Assembly: GCA_033065855.1 (NCBI GenBank)
Contig: JAVXUO010002348.1
Coordinates: forward strand, 124,001 to 188,000
DNA length: 64,000 nt
Reading direction: 5' to 3'
DNA from: Escallonia rubra
Taxonomy: Eukaryota > Streptophyta > Magnoliopsida > Escalloniales > Escalloniaceae
Below the pieces are notes generated by a model that was not told the origin of the DNA, searched no databases, and saw nothing but the letters and a program-made list of their open reading frames with translations. Below are positions 1 to 12,241 of this stretch, in pieces. Made by a program: the position numbers and the translations under genes. How positions within the stretch are numbered: position 1 is the first letter of the stretch; the number at the start of each line of letters is the position of its first letter.

Positions 1-1330
1 CTAACCTGCTCATTTGCTCAGCCTGGCGAGCATAGGCTTAGAGGCTCTAAAGGCGCTCATCCGCTTGGCTTGGTGAGCAGAGAGAATGACTCTAATGTGC
101 TCGTCTGCTTGGCCTGGCATGCAGAGGCTTCAAGGCTCTAAAGGCGCTCGTATGCTCGGCCTGGCAAGCAAAAAGATTGAGAGACTCTAATGTGCTCGTT
201 TGATCGGCCTGGCAAGCAGAGGTTTAGAGGCTCTAAAGATGCTCGTCTGCTCGAATTCGCGAGCATAGACTGAGACTTCAGATAGAGCTTGTATACTCGG
301 CCTGGCAAGTAGAGACAGATGTGTCTAATGTACTCGTTTGCTCGGCTTTGCAAGCAGAAACTTAGACCTTGAATGGTGCTCGTCTACTCGGCTGGACGAG
401 TAGAGGCAGAGGGGTCTAATGTGCTCGTCTACTCGGCTTTGCAAGCAGAGGCTTAGACCTCGAATGGAGCTCATATACTCGACTAGAGTAGAGGCAAGGG
501 TCTAATGCGCTCGTCTGCTATGCAGAGGTTAAGACCAAAGAAGCTCGTCCACTCGGCTAGAGTAGAGGCAAGGGTCTAATGCGCTCGTCTGCTCGGCAGA
601 GGGTAAGACCAAAGGAGCTCGTCTACTCGGCTAGAGTAGAGGCAAGGGTCTAATGCTCTCGCCTGCTGGGCAGAGGCTAAGAACAAAGAAGCTCGTCCAC
701 CCGGCTAGAGCAAAGGCAAGGGTCTAATACGCTTATCTGCTCAGCAGATACTAAGATTAAAAGATCTTGTCTACTCAGCTAGAGTAGAGGCAGGGTCTAG
801 TGCACTCGTCTGCTCGGTAGAGGCTAAGACCAAAGACGCTCATTTACTCGGCTAGAGTAAAGGCAAGGTCTAATGCGCTCGTCTGCTTGGTAGAGGATAA
901 AATCAAAGGCGTTCGTCTACTCGGCTAGAGCAGAGGCATGGGTCTAGTGCGCTCGTCTACTCGGTAGAGGCTAAGACCAAAGGCGCCCATTTACTCGGCT
1001 AGAGCAGAGGCATAGGTCTAGTGTGCTCATCTGCTTGGCAGAGGCTTAGACCAAAGGCGCTCATCTACTCGGCCAGAGTAGAGGCAGGGTCTAGTGCACT
1101 CGTCTGCTCGGTAGAGGCTAAGACCAAAGGAGTTCATCTACTCGACTTGGCGAGTAGAGGCAGAGGCTTTATAGAGGATTTTAGTGAAGTGCCGTGTCCA
1201 CTCAATTGTGCTCGTCTACTCGGCTTTGCAAGCAGAGGCTTAGACCTCGAATGGAGCTCATATACTTGACTGGGCAAGTAGAGGCAGATGCTTTATAGAG
1301 GATTTGAGTGAAGTACTGTGTCCACTCAGT
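1..1330. repeat. Degenerate minisatellite array, ~74-bp unit made of two ~37-bp halves
   Basis: The stretch is a long run of variants of two alternating phrases: GCTCGTCTACTCGGC followed by AGAGTAGAGGCAAGGGTCTA, then GCTCGTCTGCTCGGC followed by AGAGGCTAAGACCAAAGG. From about 420 to 1280 the composite period is about 74 bp with roughly a dozen copies. Before 420 the units are more diverged and nearer 65 bp. Open frames here come from repetition and show no protein family. The array starts before the window edge. Arrays of this kind occur in the non-coding 3' part of large Tat/Ogre-type LTR elements, but no LTR or coding domain is visible here to prove that. Confidence 0.85.
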
Positions 1331-3145
1331 TTTGTCAAAGTTTCTATCAAGGGGTACAAGGAAAAACTTACCCCCTTATTGTGCTGATTGATTATCGCAA
1401 CGTGTTAGTTGTCCTAACAGTCCGTCTGCTCGGTTTAGTAAAGTAGGAATCCATCAGAGTTCTTCTGCTCAGACTGACGAGCAGTGAGCTAGGAATTCGA
1501 AGGATCTCTGCTCTATGAGGCTTACGCGACTCTTCGAGAAAAGAGCACGAGTGCTCAGCTGGGACAAGGTTTGGGTGACTCTTTATAGAGATGAGCACAG
1601 GTGCTCGGCTAGTCCATCACAAAAATCCTCAGTGAAGGCGAATGATGACTGACACTGATGCTGAGCTTCTCAAGGTGTCAGTCATGAGAGTGGCTAGAGC
1701 ACACTTGAGGCACTTAAGAATGAGCCTCGTAATATCTCTTCTTAGGTCATTTATTTCTAGAATGACGACACTCCTCGTCGTTTAAAAAAAGTGATGTGGC
1801 CATTACAACAGTTTTGGTCATTCTCGTGATGCAAAACGTAAGATTATTCCTGAATTCGCCGTTCGGGTGACCTTGGACGTTGGTTGCAATAGCTCTCAGC
1901 GTGATGATGAGGTTAGGTGAGGCGTCATTGAATAGGTTGTCGTCAACCTAGGGTGATTTTGTAGTGCTCGATACATCTGAGAAAGACGACTGACCGAGGT
2001 TTGCAATCGCTCCATAAATTTTGGCACGGCATGTGTGGTGACGAAAAGGTTATGTTGCTCAGCCATCGTATGAAGGGGGTACATGCTCCATGCGAGAGTG
2101 GTCGTAGTCTCATATGCCTGTAGCCCCCTGACTAAGAAAGCATAGATGCAAAGATGGCTTCTTAGTCACTATGTAGGGCATGCTCGTAAAATAAAGCATA
2201 GACGTAATGATGGCTTTTTAGTCATTGTGTATGGTTCGTAAAAAAGAACTGTTGTTTGCCGGCTCAGTGAGACAAGTAGATAAAGCCAAGTAGTCCGGTC
2301 TGTCTGCTCGGGTAGATGAGCAGATAATGTTAGAGGAACATGGTATGTCCAAGCAAGTAACAGACGTGGAGTCCGTCAGAGCAAGATACCAATAGACGAC
2401 TAACAAAGGCGTTGCAGCATTTTACTGATACACTGTGCAGCAATGTGCAACAGTGTGACGAGAATACGGGCACGAGATCTCATGGTTATCAAATTAATGA
2501 TAGCGTGTGCGTGTCCATTACACAAGTCAGCATGTGACTCTTAGTCGGCAGGACGCTTCCTTTGAATCTCTTAGTATAACTAGGGCTGTGAATTTTCTTC
2601 AAGTATGAAGTGGGGGTGCATTATAGACCCTCGCAACAGAAAAAACATGGCGCGGAAAAATATAACAAGAGAGCGTACAAACTGATTAAGGCAACCATAT
2701 TTTAGCACTAAAGCTCTTAACTGAGAGTAATCATATTCTGTGACACCATTATTATCCTATCGGTTAGACAATTAAGGGTGTTGCTAACGCAAGTGAGGGT
2801 TTGAAATAACTTATAGCACTCGTATGACCTGGACGTGTTTAGCTGATTAATGCAATAGGATGATTCTAGGTCGAATTGAACACACATGTCTAAGTTAAAG
2901 TGTTTACGCAATACAAGAGTGTATGCTAACCGTGCCGGTGTTTAATATCGTAACCTGTATGCATTATGACGTGTATAAAAAGGGTGTTTATACACGCTTT
3001 TAGTGACGAATATGGCTACACATGTGTAGACTTTAAGACACATGTTGCATATATCAAATAAACATAACTTTGTGGGTTCTAAGTTGTATATGCATATTTC
3101 TGGGCTAATAATGTAAATCCTTAAAAAGGAACGTGTGAACCTGAT
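1331..3145. other. Non-coding sequence, probably retroelement-derived, with a short direct duplication
   Basis: No gene is supported. Positions about 2106-2225 hold two diverged copies of a ~60-bp unit (AAAGCATAGATGCAAAGATGG and AAAGCATAGACGTAATGATGG). At about 2610-2617 a purine run (AAGTGGGGG) is followed by TGCATTATAG, which resembles a polypurine tract next to an LTR start. I could not find a matching LTR end, so this is only suggestive. The remainder is AT-rich and featureless to me. Confidence 0.4.
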
Positions 3146-3154
3146 TTATTTGAT

Positions 3155-4203
3155 GGGAAAATTGCGTAAAATATCCCTGTGGTTAGGGATAATTGCACAA
3201 AGACCCCTCCTGTTACAAAAGTTGCAAAAAGGCACCCAAGGTTGCAAAAGTCTTGCAACCGTCAAAAAAATCGTTATAACTAACAGCATGTGATATTCAC
3301 GCTCCCGAAGAGCGCGTTTGGTAGAGATTAACTTAACAAATGACCAAAATGCCCTTTCTGTCTTCTTCTTCCCCAAATCCTAAGCCAAAAATCCCACTGC
3401 CGCCTCAGTACGTCGCCACCGCCATCGCCATCTACTGTGCCAAATCCCTGCAGCCCCCTCAAGCACAAAACCTAGCCGCCCCCCTCATCAGGCCCCATCA
3501 ACCACCGCACCCTCATCAAGTCCCATCGACCACCCTCTTTCTGCCACCATTTTCAATCCCCGTCTACCTCCTAAACCGCCAGCCACAACCGCCCACAGAG
3601 ACCCCTATTCCGCCGCCGCTAGCCCCTTCATCCACCTAAGCCAAGTGCACCGCCCCCACCGGTGCCTTCCACCGCGAACTCCACGTCAGCAACCACAAGC
3701 CTATTGCACCGCCTCCACCATCCTGATTCACAAACCACAAGCCTAGATCTACAATTCAAAAAACAAACCTAGATCTACAAAACCACAAGCCATCAACCCC
3801 ATCCACATGCGCCGGCTCCGCCACCACTGATAGGCCATCACTGATGTCGTTCAAGGGTTCCGACGGAGGATATCTCGCCTTGTCGGCACTAGATCGACTT
3901 TGCGCTGCGGGAGGCTCGCCAGGCAGTCGTGCTCTGCCACCAAAGGATTTCTAGTCATGATTTAGGGTTTGTGTTTAGGGTTTTCTAATCACAACCTTCC
4001 CTAATTGTAGATTTAGGTTTTTTTTTAACCAAATGGTAATTACAATATATATAGAGGGCAATTTAGACATTTTTATTATTTTATTACAGGAATCGTCGGT
4101 TGAAAGACTTTTGCAATTTTCGGTGTCTTCTTGCAATTTTTGTAACATGAGGAGTCTTTTTGTAACTACCCCAAACTACAGGGATATTTTACGCAATTTT
4201 CCC
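3155..4203. mobile_element. Non-autonomous Mutator-like element (MULE), copy 1
   Basis: The 1,049-bp element begins GGGAAAATTGCGTAAAATAT and ends with its inverted complement; the TIRs are about 105-110 bp and well conserved at the tips. It is flanked by a perfect 9-bp target duplication, TTATTTGAT, at 3146-3154 and 4204-4212, the length expected of Mutator-family insertions. No transposase frame is present. The interior (about 3340-3930) is much richer in C and G than the flanks and reads like low-complexity Pro/His coding sequence with repeated CCTAGATCTACAA motifs. It could be a captured gene piece (Pack-MULE) or just family-specific filler. A second copy with different flanks lies at 54819-55909. 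Confidence 0.92.
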
Positions 4204-4212
4204 TTATTTGAT

Positions 4213-5737
4213 TGGTGGCTGAAGCTTTTCTCCTTCAGGCAATCAAAGAACTGCTGCGCGGAACCGCAAGTCCCAAGCAAACTGAAGCACTGTCGCTGCC
4301 GGAAGTGCCTTCTGCCAGCGGTTTGGCTCGAAGGAGGTAGATCCGGCCACTTCTTCTTGGATACTCCAATTGCAGATGAAGGTTCTACGTTTTGGACTGA
4401 AATAGCGACGAGAGTGGCGTGTCTGGCGACGGCGGCAAGTGGGCCAGCGCGGTGGTGGCAGCTCGCCTCTTGGTGGCGACGGCATGCGGTTGCGGTGACT
4501 GGAGTTGAAAACATTGGTCGCTTGAACCAGCGGTGATCATTGGTCTCATTCGGGTATGAAACAGCATTGTGGTTGCGATGGCTATTGTCACGGCGTCTGC
4601 CAGTCGCGGCTGGTTATGATGTATCTAATTGTGTCGCAGGTGACACTGGCTGGTCGTGGCGGTGGCCAATCTTCTTTGTGATTGGCGTGGCCGATTAATG
4701 GTAGATCTGCTGTGAATCTTCTTCTTGGTGGTTGAAGGCGCGTATGTTTGGCGTTTGGCCACGGCGCTGTAATTGGATGAGACAGCGACCAGCGATGGTG
4801 GCGTATGGTTGTGGTGGAACTGTTATCGGGCGCGATGGCGGTAAGTTGCCAGAGCAATGGCGGAAGCACGCCGCTTGGTGGCTACGGTGCACGATTGTCG
4901 TTGATCGAGATTTGTAGTAGTTAGTCCGCGATTGGCATGGCGAGCTGTGATGCTGACTGGTTCTGCCATCGGTGGTCTCGCGGCAGAGCTAGCAATTACG
5001 ATGGCGTGGTTTTGGACTCTGAGTAGAACGGTGGCAGTGGTGTTCCCCTTGGTCGCGGTGGAGTAGATCTTGACTCTCTCAATGGCATCAACCCTTGGAC
5101 AGCAAGGTAATAGCTGTTTTTGTGCGGTTCCATCGGTATCAATATCGCCGGTCGAATACACTGATCCCGGCGCGACGCATGGTAGACTGTGGCATACGGG
5201 GGCAGTTCTTTTCCTATCTCTGCTCATTTTCTTCCTTTTTTTCTCTTTTGGTTATTGGTTGTTGCTACGGCAGCTCCACGATAACTGTGTGAGTGGAGGA
5301 AATGCCCACCGATGATTGTTGTGGGTGGAGGCGTCAATTGAGGCAGGGGCGATAGGAGAAGGACGCGTCGCCTGCAGCAGCTCCTTGGTTTCGCGGCTCC
5401 AGCGGTGCAGCTATTTTTTTTGTATCTCTTTTTGTGGTGGAGTGTTTGGTACGGCGATGGCAGCCTGCGATTTGGCAATGGCGCTGCGATTTTGACGGCG
5501 TGTGCTATGATGGTAGCTGTTGAGAACCAACGATTATACGCTGACCGCAGTGTGAGCCGCCATGTGGCCACTTGTGCTGTAGATGTTAGCTGGCCATTGT
5601 GCGTTGTCGGTGCTGTAGATGATTCTTCTGCCAAAGAACTCCTTTCCTTTTGCATTTTTTTCTAATAAGGCCCGACTGAGAGTGGGGGTCACTCTAAGTC
5701 GGCGGTGGTGCGGTGGTAGCCTTGCATGGCTGGACAG
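4213..5737. other. GC-rich repeat-like region without a supported gene
   Basis: This block right of the MULE is rich in GGTGGCG/GGCGGTGG-type phrases and gives overlapping open frames on both strands, the sign of composition rather than of one coding frame. No domain is recognisable in any frame and no frame is favoured over a long distance. It may be a decayed transposon interior or a captured GC-rich fragment. Confidence 0.4.
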
Positions 5738-7009
5738 CAGTGGCGAAGCTAGAAACTGTGCACGGGGTGGGCACTTAATTGATAAAGAAGGAAAAAAAAA
5801 AATCTTAAGCCTAATTATTTGACAATGTATTAACCCAATAAACAGATAACTTAAATGAACATAGATCAAAAAGGTATGAGTGAATTACCACAATTTCATG
5901 AGTAGCCAATTCATACATTCACTTCCAACCCTCTGTAAATCCAAAGGTAACCAAAAAATTTGTATGTCAATTTAATTTCAAGAGCCAACACCGAACAAGA
6001 TAATTATATTAAGAGAGTAAAGATTGAGACGACTACATAGATAAAGATTGGAGTTACGTTCATTACAACAAAATATAATATAAAGGCCGTTTATTAAGAT
6101 GTTTATTTGAGTGTCGTTCTTTTTATACATCTTTTACTGTGAGCCCCAAATTTAAGTGTAATTAGTAAAAGTGTCGTACTTTTCTAAGCATTTGAGCAAA
6201 CGTCACACGATAGGAACATTTTTTTAATTAATAAAATGTCTCTTTTTTGTGTTTACTTACTATAGTATCGTGTATTAATACCATTATTAAAACACATAAA
6301 GCTCATTCCGAAAAATAATGACCCATTATTTTAATAAGTGGTTCAAATTATTTTTTAGTATTTAAATCCATTCCTTCAACAAGTTCAACTCAACCTTCCA
6401 ACCCTGAATTACCAAAAGCAATCAGCCGCCTTCTCCATCTACTGAACTTCTCGTCTTCCCCCGCCCCATTTTCCTTCTACTGTACCTCTCTCTCTCCCCT
6501 CTTTCCCCCGGCCCCCTTTTCCATCCATTATTCTTCTCATCTTCCTTCCACCTTCCTTCCACCTGCTCTGCTTAAAGTGGTTTCTTAATTCTTCCCAAAC
6601 TCTTCCACCTGCCTATGTCAGTGGCAACGGGACCATCGTCGGAGTACTCTAAATGACGGAGAAGAAGGCAACAGGTGGGCACGTGCCCCCCCGCTGCCTC
6701 CGCTACTGCTGGACAGAACATGTATGTAAATGAGAGACGCCACTGATGGCCAGTGATGGCACGCTGAGCCCACTTGCGCCGTTGATAAGGTGTTTGCTTC
6801 AAGATCTGCTTGGCTAGTCGGTCTCACGGATGACGCCAAAATGTTGTGGTAAAAATTGACCGGGACAGAACGAGCGCCGGTTGGGACCAAACGAGCACGC
6901 GAGCTGACATGCGAAGCACAACACGAGCAAACGGTGACGCGCCTGGATCCTCCGGCAGAGTCTCTAATGCTTAAGTCAGTAAATAATTTTAAGAGAGTAT
7001 CTGAAAATA
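5738..7009. other. AT-rich intergenic sequence with one orphan hAT-like terminus
   Basis: At 5738 the sequence CAGTGGCGAAGCTAG resembles the terminal repeat of the hAT-like element at 16209-16784, but I could not find a partner end nearby, so it is probably a solo or degraded end. Further right there is AT-rich sequence, a pyrimidine-rich stretch at 6480-6560 and a somewhat GC-richer piece at 6600-6960. No gene is supported. Confidence 0.4.
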
Positions 7010-9459
7010 TCTATACTACTTATTAAGACAAAACTTGATTTGATTTGGTGTTACATAACTACCAACTTATAATGATGACAAGTAGCATTTCAAGAGAATT
7101 TTTAAAAAATGACACAAAATAAAAATCTTAATTGGTAAGTAACTATCTATATAATTATGTTTAGTTTTCACAAATTAAAATTCATCAACAAAAAAGAGTT
7201 AAAGTGAAATTTAAAGGTCAAGTTTGATACAATAATAATATTTTGTTAACTTATGTTTGGATGACTAACTTATTTTTCAGTAATTTAAGATTCATTTACT
7301 AAACTAGTTTTGAACCCGTGCGTTGCACACGGAAATATTTTTAATAATAATTGGTCAAGTGTTAATTTAGGAAGGTCACATATGACTATTAGTACAATAA
7401 TATATAAAAATAGTAAAAGCGATGACAAGTGCAGGTTAAAACAATTACAATCTAACGAAAACATCAAGTTAGAGTTACAACACTTGTGTTACAACCAATT
7501 TAATAATCATGGAGTGAGCACAATTTTAAAAACAAAATTTAAAATGCAAAATATCAACACCATTCACGTTGATGCCTCCAACGCTGCAAATATATCACAT
7601 AGCCACGTTAGAATGCTTATTCCAAACAACACTGCACTAAACAAAATAGTAGATCTTTGGGGAAAGGTTAGAGTTAGAACACTTGTTTGGCAAAGGTTAC
7701 GGTTTGACTCTGCCTTGATTAGCATTTCCTAATCTAATAATATATTACTCTAGGTATTCATCAAGGAAGTACCCATAGTGGATCTTTGGGGATTTGGATC
7801 AACTGCTAGGTCAATAGATCCAAATGCATTTTTTGGATTATGGGTTCTAAGACACCAACCACCACTGCAAATTGCATTGTGTAGTACCTTACTGACATCC
7901 TCTTCTGATATTTGCTGAGCTTCGTGTACAACATCTATTCATGTATTTCAGTTAAATCACATTATATGATTAATGATTAGGCTAAAGAAGTGTAAGGACA
8001 TATGTATAACTTTAAAATAAAGCAATTTTGCTTTGAAAGAGTGCAAGTCACATGATTAACAGTTTAACACGAATCCAAGAAAAAATAGCATGAAAAAATA
8101 CGAAACATGAGCGACTGTAAAGGTAAAGGGAGCGCAAGTATGTACCATCAACAATATGCAGTCCTTCAAAAATCTTATTGATCTCCTTCTATCTCCTCTC
8201 AAGTCTATTCAAAAAACGCACTAAACACAGAAGTGGCAGCTTCTATCACCCATCTTGATGTGTGATGTTCAAACCACCTTCATAAAAAGTCCACGCAGCC
8301 CACCAGAGGCATTATGGAAAAATTACCAATCTTTGAGCCAAACACATGCCAAAAACGATTGCTCCAAAAGCTTGCGTATTTGCAGAATGGGTGTTAGCAA
8401 ATATATTATTAAAGACATCCAAGTGTATTGAATTGCGTTAGAATCTCGTTAGGTTAGATTGAGTTTTAGATATGTGAAACCAGCATATATAAAGCCTTGT
8501 TTCAACGTATGATAATTGGTTTAGTGGTTGACGCTTAAAAGCTTGCATGCTAATTATTGTCTCATACTTATTCTCAAAAGATTATCAACGTTTAGGATCT
8601 AATCTACTATAGATACTAACCACCAACACATAATACACTATCATTTGAGAGCATTTCTCTGCGGCAAAATTGGGACAATGTGCATGAAATCAATGCCCGT
8701 AAAACACTCCAATCCGATCAGTCAAAATGATCGCTCAAAAGACGTTCTTCTGAAGAACGAATAAACTCATAAGCATCATCCAACATATTGTCAATCGTAA
8801 ACTTTTATCCCCTCCAATTACTGATAACCACCTCGTATGCAGAGAAATAATAGCATGCTTGTGACAGCAGTAATTGTTACCTAGGGTGGTGTTAATCCAA
8901 TAGATTTTAGAAGATTTTCGTAATGCATGTATATGCAGTAAATGTTTCAAGAAGATGGGTGCAACCCAGAGCATAGTGAACCATGGATTAGCTGCCATAC
9001 TTTGACATTAATCACCGAGCACGTACCCCAGAAGATATATGGTGCTAAAGTGCAGGACTGAGACTTCAATTCAGAAGAAGTTGGAAAATGAAAACTACAT
9101 AGACCATTGGGAAACAGATATGCGGCACCCAACCAGTACATGTGCTGATAATGCGATACCCTTGGAAATGCATTCAAGCCAATCATCTCTCCTCCTCCTA
9201 CCCAACCCTCCAAATACACATACAAACTGCGCTATAATACTTGCATTAGGTGCAATATAAGCAATATGGCATAATGACATGCTAAATCAAATTGTGACGA
9301 AAAAATTTACATCAGAGAAGTAAATTACCCTGGAATTTTTCTCAGGTTAAGGGTGTCAGAATCTCCAAATGCCTTGCATGTATCTGTGATCATGCATGTC
9401 AAATAACCTTTGAACAGTTCACAAACGCAAAAAAAACAGGAGAAGAAAAACGATAATCA

Positions 9460-10217
9460 TTACAGATGAATAGTTGGACAGCAGATAAGACTAAAAAGCT
9501 CAATTGCACCTTTCATGAAAATCAATTGATGTGGTCCAATTAAGGGATTGGGGCATTCCCCATATTTCATTGCATTTAGAACTATTAGATTGAAAAACTT
9601 TAAAAATGGGTCAACTTCTCCATGAAACTGGCACATACTCAGAGAGCTTTTGACATCAGCCTGAAAACACACAGAGATCAACGGGAATATTATCGTGTTA
9701 ATTATTTTAACACTTCACCAATGCAATATTATGTCAACGCAGTGACTTTAAAATAAATGCATCAAATAGCTAATGCATTGATCTCTCACTAATGCAATAT
9801 TATGTTTCTGTTATTTTTTTCAACGCAGACACCGACCGTGCGTTGATCCCTCCACAATTTTATTGAATCTAATATCACAATCTGGTATTAGAACTGATTA
9901 TGAAACTTCTTCTAAAGGGCTTTGTTGTGTAGTGCTACATTTCATCATCTTTAACCATATGAACACAAACAAAAACAAAACCAGAAAAAAAAAAATATCA
10001 CGGGATCAATTGGATGTTGGAACAATAGGCAGGGAAAGAACAGAAAATTGGGAACAATAGTGAGAGACCAACAACATAAAATTGATATTGCAAAGAGAAG
10101 CAAAAAAAAAGTATTCAATTACTTACCAACGTAAACAGCAAAGCCAGCAAAATGTACTGTCTGATGGGCAGTGAACTTTTCACAGAGAAAGGGCCAGTTC
10201 AATTCTGGTGAAAACCA
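9460..10217 (-). pseudogene. Exon-like gene fragments inside the Helitron, unknown product
   Basis: Two minus-strand stretches look like captured exons. One runs 10217 to 10127, bounded by CAG before it and GTAAGT after it, and reads WFSPELNWPFLCEKFTAH then QTVHFAGFAVYV. The other begins at 9660 after a CAG acceptor and stays open to a stop at 9460, containing the words CQFHGEVDPFLKFFN and GPHQLIFMKGAIELF. A third open stretch at 8735-8830 ends LDDAYEFIRSSEERLLSDHF before a stop. The amino-acid composition looks protein-like, but I recognise no family and cannot link the pieces. Non-autonomous Helitrons often carry such fragments. They may equally be chance frames. Confidence 0.3.
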
Positions 10218-10577
10218 CTGTGCAATTGAAAAAAATAAGACATATTGAGAGACCAATAACATAAAATTGATATTGCAAAGAGAAGCAAAAAAAGTATTGA
10301 ATTACTTACCAATCAGGAGAGTCCCTTTCTACCGAGGAGATTACAATGAGGCGTAAACTATGAATTTGTAATGAGACAATTGTGGAGGATTCCAGAATTA
10401 TCATGTTTAACATGTTTATGAGAGAAATTAAAGGGAATCAGGCAAGATTTCGGGGGATAGATAGAGAAGCTAGACAGTAACGTGATGAAATTAAGGGAAT
10501 AAGGCAAGATTTAAGAGATTGGGGCTTAGAAAGAGGAAGAAATTGAGTGATGAAATAGGGGTCAAAACTACCAATTT

Positions 10578-10611
10578 GAGAGAGAGAGAGAGTGTGATTT
10601 TCAGAAATCGT

Positions 10612-10650
<39 letters not shown>
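10578..10650. repeat. GA microsatellite (two tracts)
   Basis: Two GA/AG dinucleotide tracts (10578-10592 and 10615-10649) are separated by about 22 bases of other sequence. They lie inside the inner Helitron candidate. Confidence 0.9.
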
Positions 10651-10651
<1 letters not shown>

Positions 10652-11198
10652 AAAATGATTATTTTGATACCTATTTAGTCTTCTTAGATGTTGTTAACTT
10701 TAATAGGATAAAAATTAAAATGACTATTTTGATACCTATTTAGTCTTCTTGGATGCTGTCAAGTTTAATAGGATAAAAATCAAAATGACTATTTTGATAG
10801 CAATTAATGGTCAAAGAAAAATTTGGATCAAATTTAAATTAGTTAAATTTTGATACTCAAAAATCTATATAGTATATAAAGAGATAATTATGTAACAAAA
10901 GAAGATAATTATGCAAGAAAAAAGGAATTCAAATTCAAATTAGTTGAATAGGTGAGACAAACATGTGACAAAAAAGGCAAAATAAATTAAATTAAATTTT
11001 AAGAAAAATATCTACATGGCAAAAGGAAGGGTGTCCATGTAAGTGGTGATGTGGACACATTCTCTCAGCTTCGACTTTCATATATATATAATTAGATATG
11101 ACAATAAATACGTATACGTGATTTTTTTATAATAAAATTTATACTACTAATTTTATTTTCGCACACGCATCACGTGTGTCATGTACCACGGTGACTCG

Positions 11199-12032
11199 TT
11201 TTAAATAGTTAGAATTTACCTTCTTCCTCCTTTTCACTTCCGTTTTATAGGAATGTATTAAAGGATGGGTTATCTTTCCTTAATGGGGAGTTACTCTAAT
11301 TAGTGGGAGGTTACCTGGATTTAGTAAGTAATTGTTGCTCATAATGAAATAGTGGGATAATGGAATGGTGGGCAAGTGTCACTCCGACATCTCCAAGAAT
11401 CAAAGAGCAATTTTGGTGCTATCTGGCGGTGACAAGTGTCACCATCCTGTTGGTGGGTATTTATTACCCATATCATCTTCAACCATCTGTATAGAAGTGA
11501 ATTGGGTGAACCCATTAGCATTTACAGTTGCTTGAGATATTGGGTGCTCACATGTTACATTCGTCATATAACTTGTATTCGTATATGTAATTCCTCGTCC
11601 AAAAACTTCTTCAGTTCTACTTTTAGAGTCTGCACATGAAGAAAACTAATTTGTAGCCTTCCATCATATCTTGTTGTAGCTTTACGTAGATTTCGAAGCT
11701 CCATGAGCTTTTGTGACTGTTGTATAGCCTGTGTGGACAAATGTTTATGCAGCTTTGAGGTCCATTTCATTTCCAAATCCTCAAACGCACGCCATTGATG
11801 GTGCAAAACACACCTTGACGATATTAGTTGTTGGGATAGTCTAAAATTTCACCCTAGGTCTTCACACCTCGTCAGTCGTCAAGAAGTGCATCAAGGACAT
11901 AAGATTAAAATTTTGGCAATTAAAACAAATGTGAATGAGTATATAAAGATATGCATATAGTAATTTTCAATTCTTTTTGTAGTTCGCGGAAACTTTTGCA
12001 ACCAGTGGCCCACCATTTTTGACTTTGCGCTT
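11199..12032. other. Intergenic, no gene seen
   Basis: Short overlapping frames occur on both strands around 11340-11806, but none shows a domain, a splice pattern or a strand preference. I saw no repeats with clear ends. Confidence 0.4.
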
Positions 12033-12183
12033 TGTTAAGATCAAGCGCTTAAATATGTACCAAAAGCAAATACTATTAGTGAGGGCGCAACTTAATTCCT
12101 TATAGTCCTGACACAGTTGTCAACGCACATAGTCGAGTGTACAATGAAGTAGATGGACGCGGCCAACCTCTGATCTGCCAACA
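12033..12183 (-). repeat. TRIM LTR (3' LTR in element orientation)
   Basis: Direct repeat partner of 12242-12393. Shared words include CCTGACACAG, GTCGAGT and AGTAGATGGA. It ends GCCAACA. Confidence 0.85.
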
Positions 12184-12241
12184 ATCCCTTTCCCATATAC
12201 ATTCCAGGGGACTCGATCCCGTGACCTGCTCTGATGCCAAT

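Larger units (their letters stand above)
7304..11096 (-). mobile_element. Probable non-autonomous Helitron (inner, minus strand)
   Basis: Read on the minus strand the element starts TCTAATTATATATATATGAA (11096 downward) and ends with a short hairpin, CCGTG...CACGG, followed a few bases later by CTAG at 7304. It sits between A (7303) and T (11097), as Helitron insertions do. The hairpin arm CCCGTGCGTTGCAC is a very common plant Helitron 3' motif. No Rep/helicase or RPA frame is visible, so it would be non-autonomous, about 3.8 kb, with exon-like pieces inside. It also has a ~69-bp tandem duplication at about 10650-10795 and a ~65-bp direct repeat at 10060-10130 and 10246-10312. Confidence 0.6.
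7010..11198 (+). mobile_element. Possible outer Helitron, split by a second Helitron
   Basis: TCTATACTACTTATTAAGAC at 7010 follows an A and resembles the 5' end of plant Helitrons. Near 11162-11198 there is a hairpin-capable stretch (CACACGCATCACGTGTG) and then GTGACTCG before a T, which could be a mutated CTAG terminus. If both ends belong together, the element is only about 400 bp once the inner insertion at 7304-11096 is removed. Helitrons have no inverted repeats or target duplication, so the claim rests on terminal resemblance and the A/T insertion rule. Confidence 0.35.

Noticed and set aside
2605-2860. Purine tract then TGCATTATAG, and TTAATGCA further right, suggestive of a short LTR
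   Set aside because: No second LTR, no primer-binding site and no target duplication found.
3340-3639. A 99-residue Pro-rich open frame
   Set aside because: It lies inside the non-autonomous MULE, starts in its TIR region and is explained by C-rich composition.
4033-5665. Overlapping frames of up to 167 residues on both strands
   Set aside because: Strand-symmetrical open frames in GC-rich repeat sequence; part of the longest is MULE TIR.
6060-6290. CATTACAACAAAA resembling a CACTA-transposon terminus
   Set aside because: The first bases do not match CACTA, there is no partner end and no 3-bp duplication.
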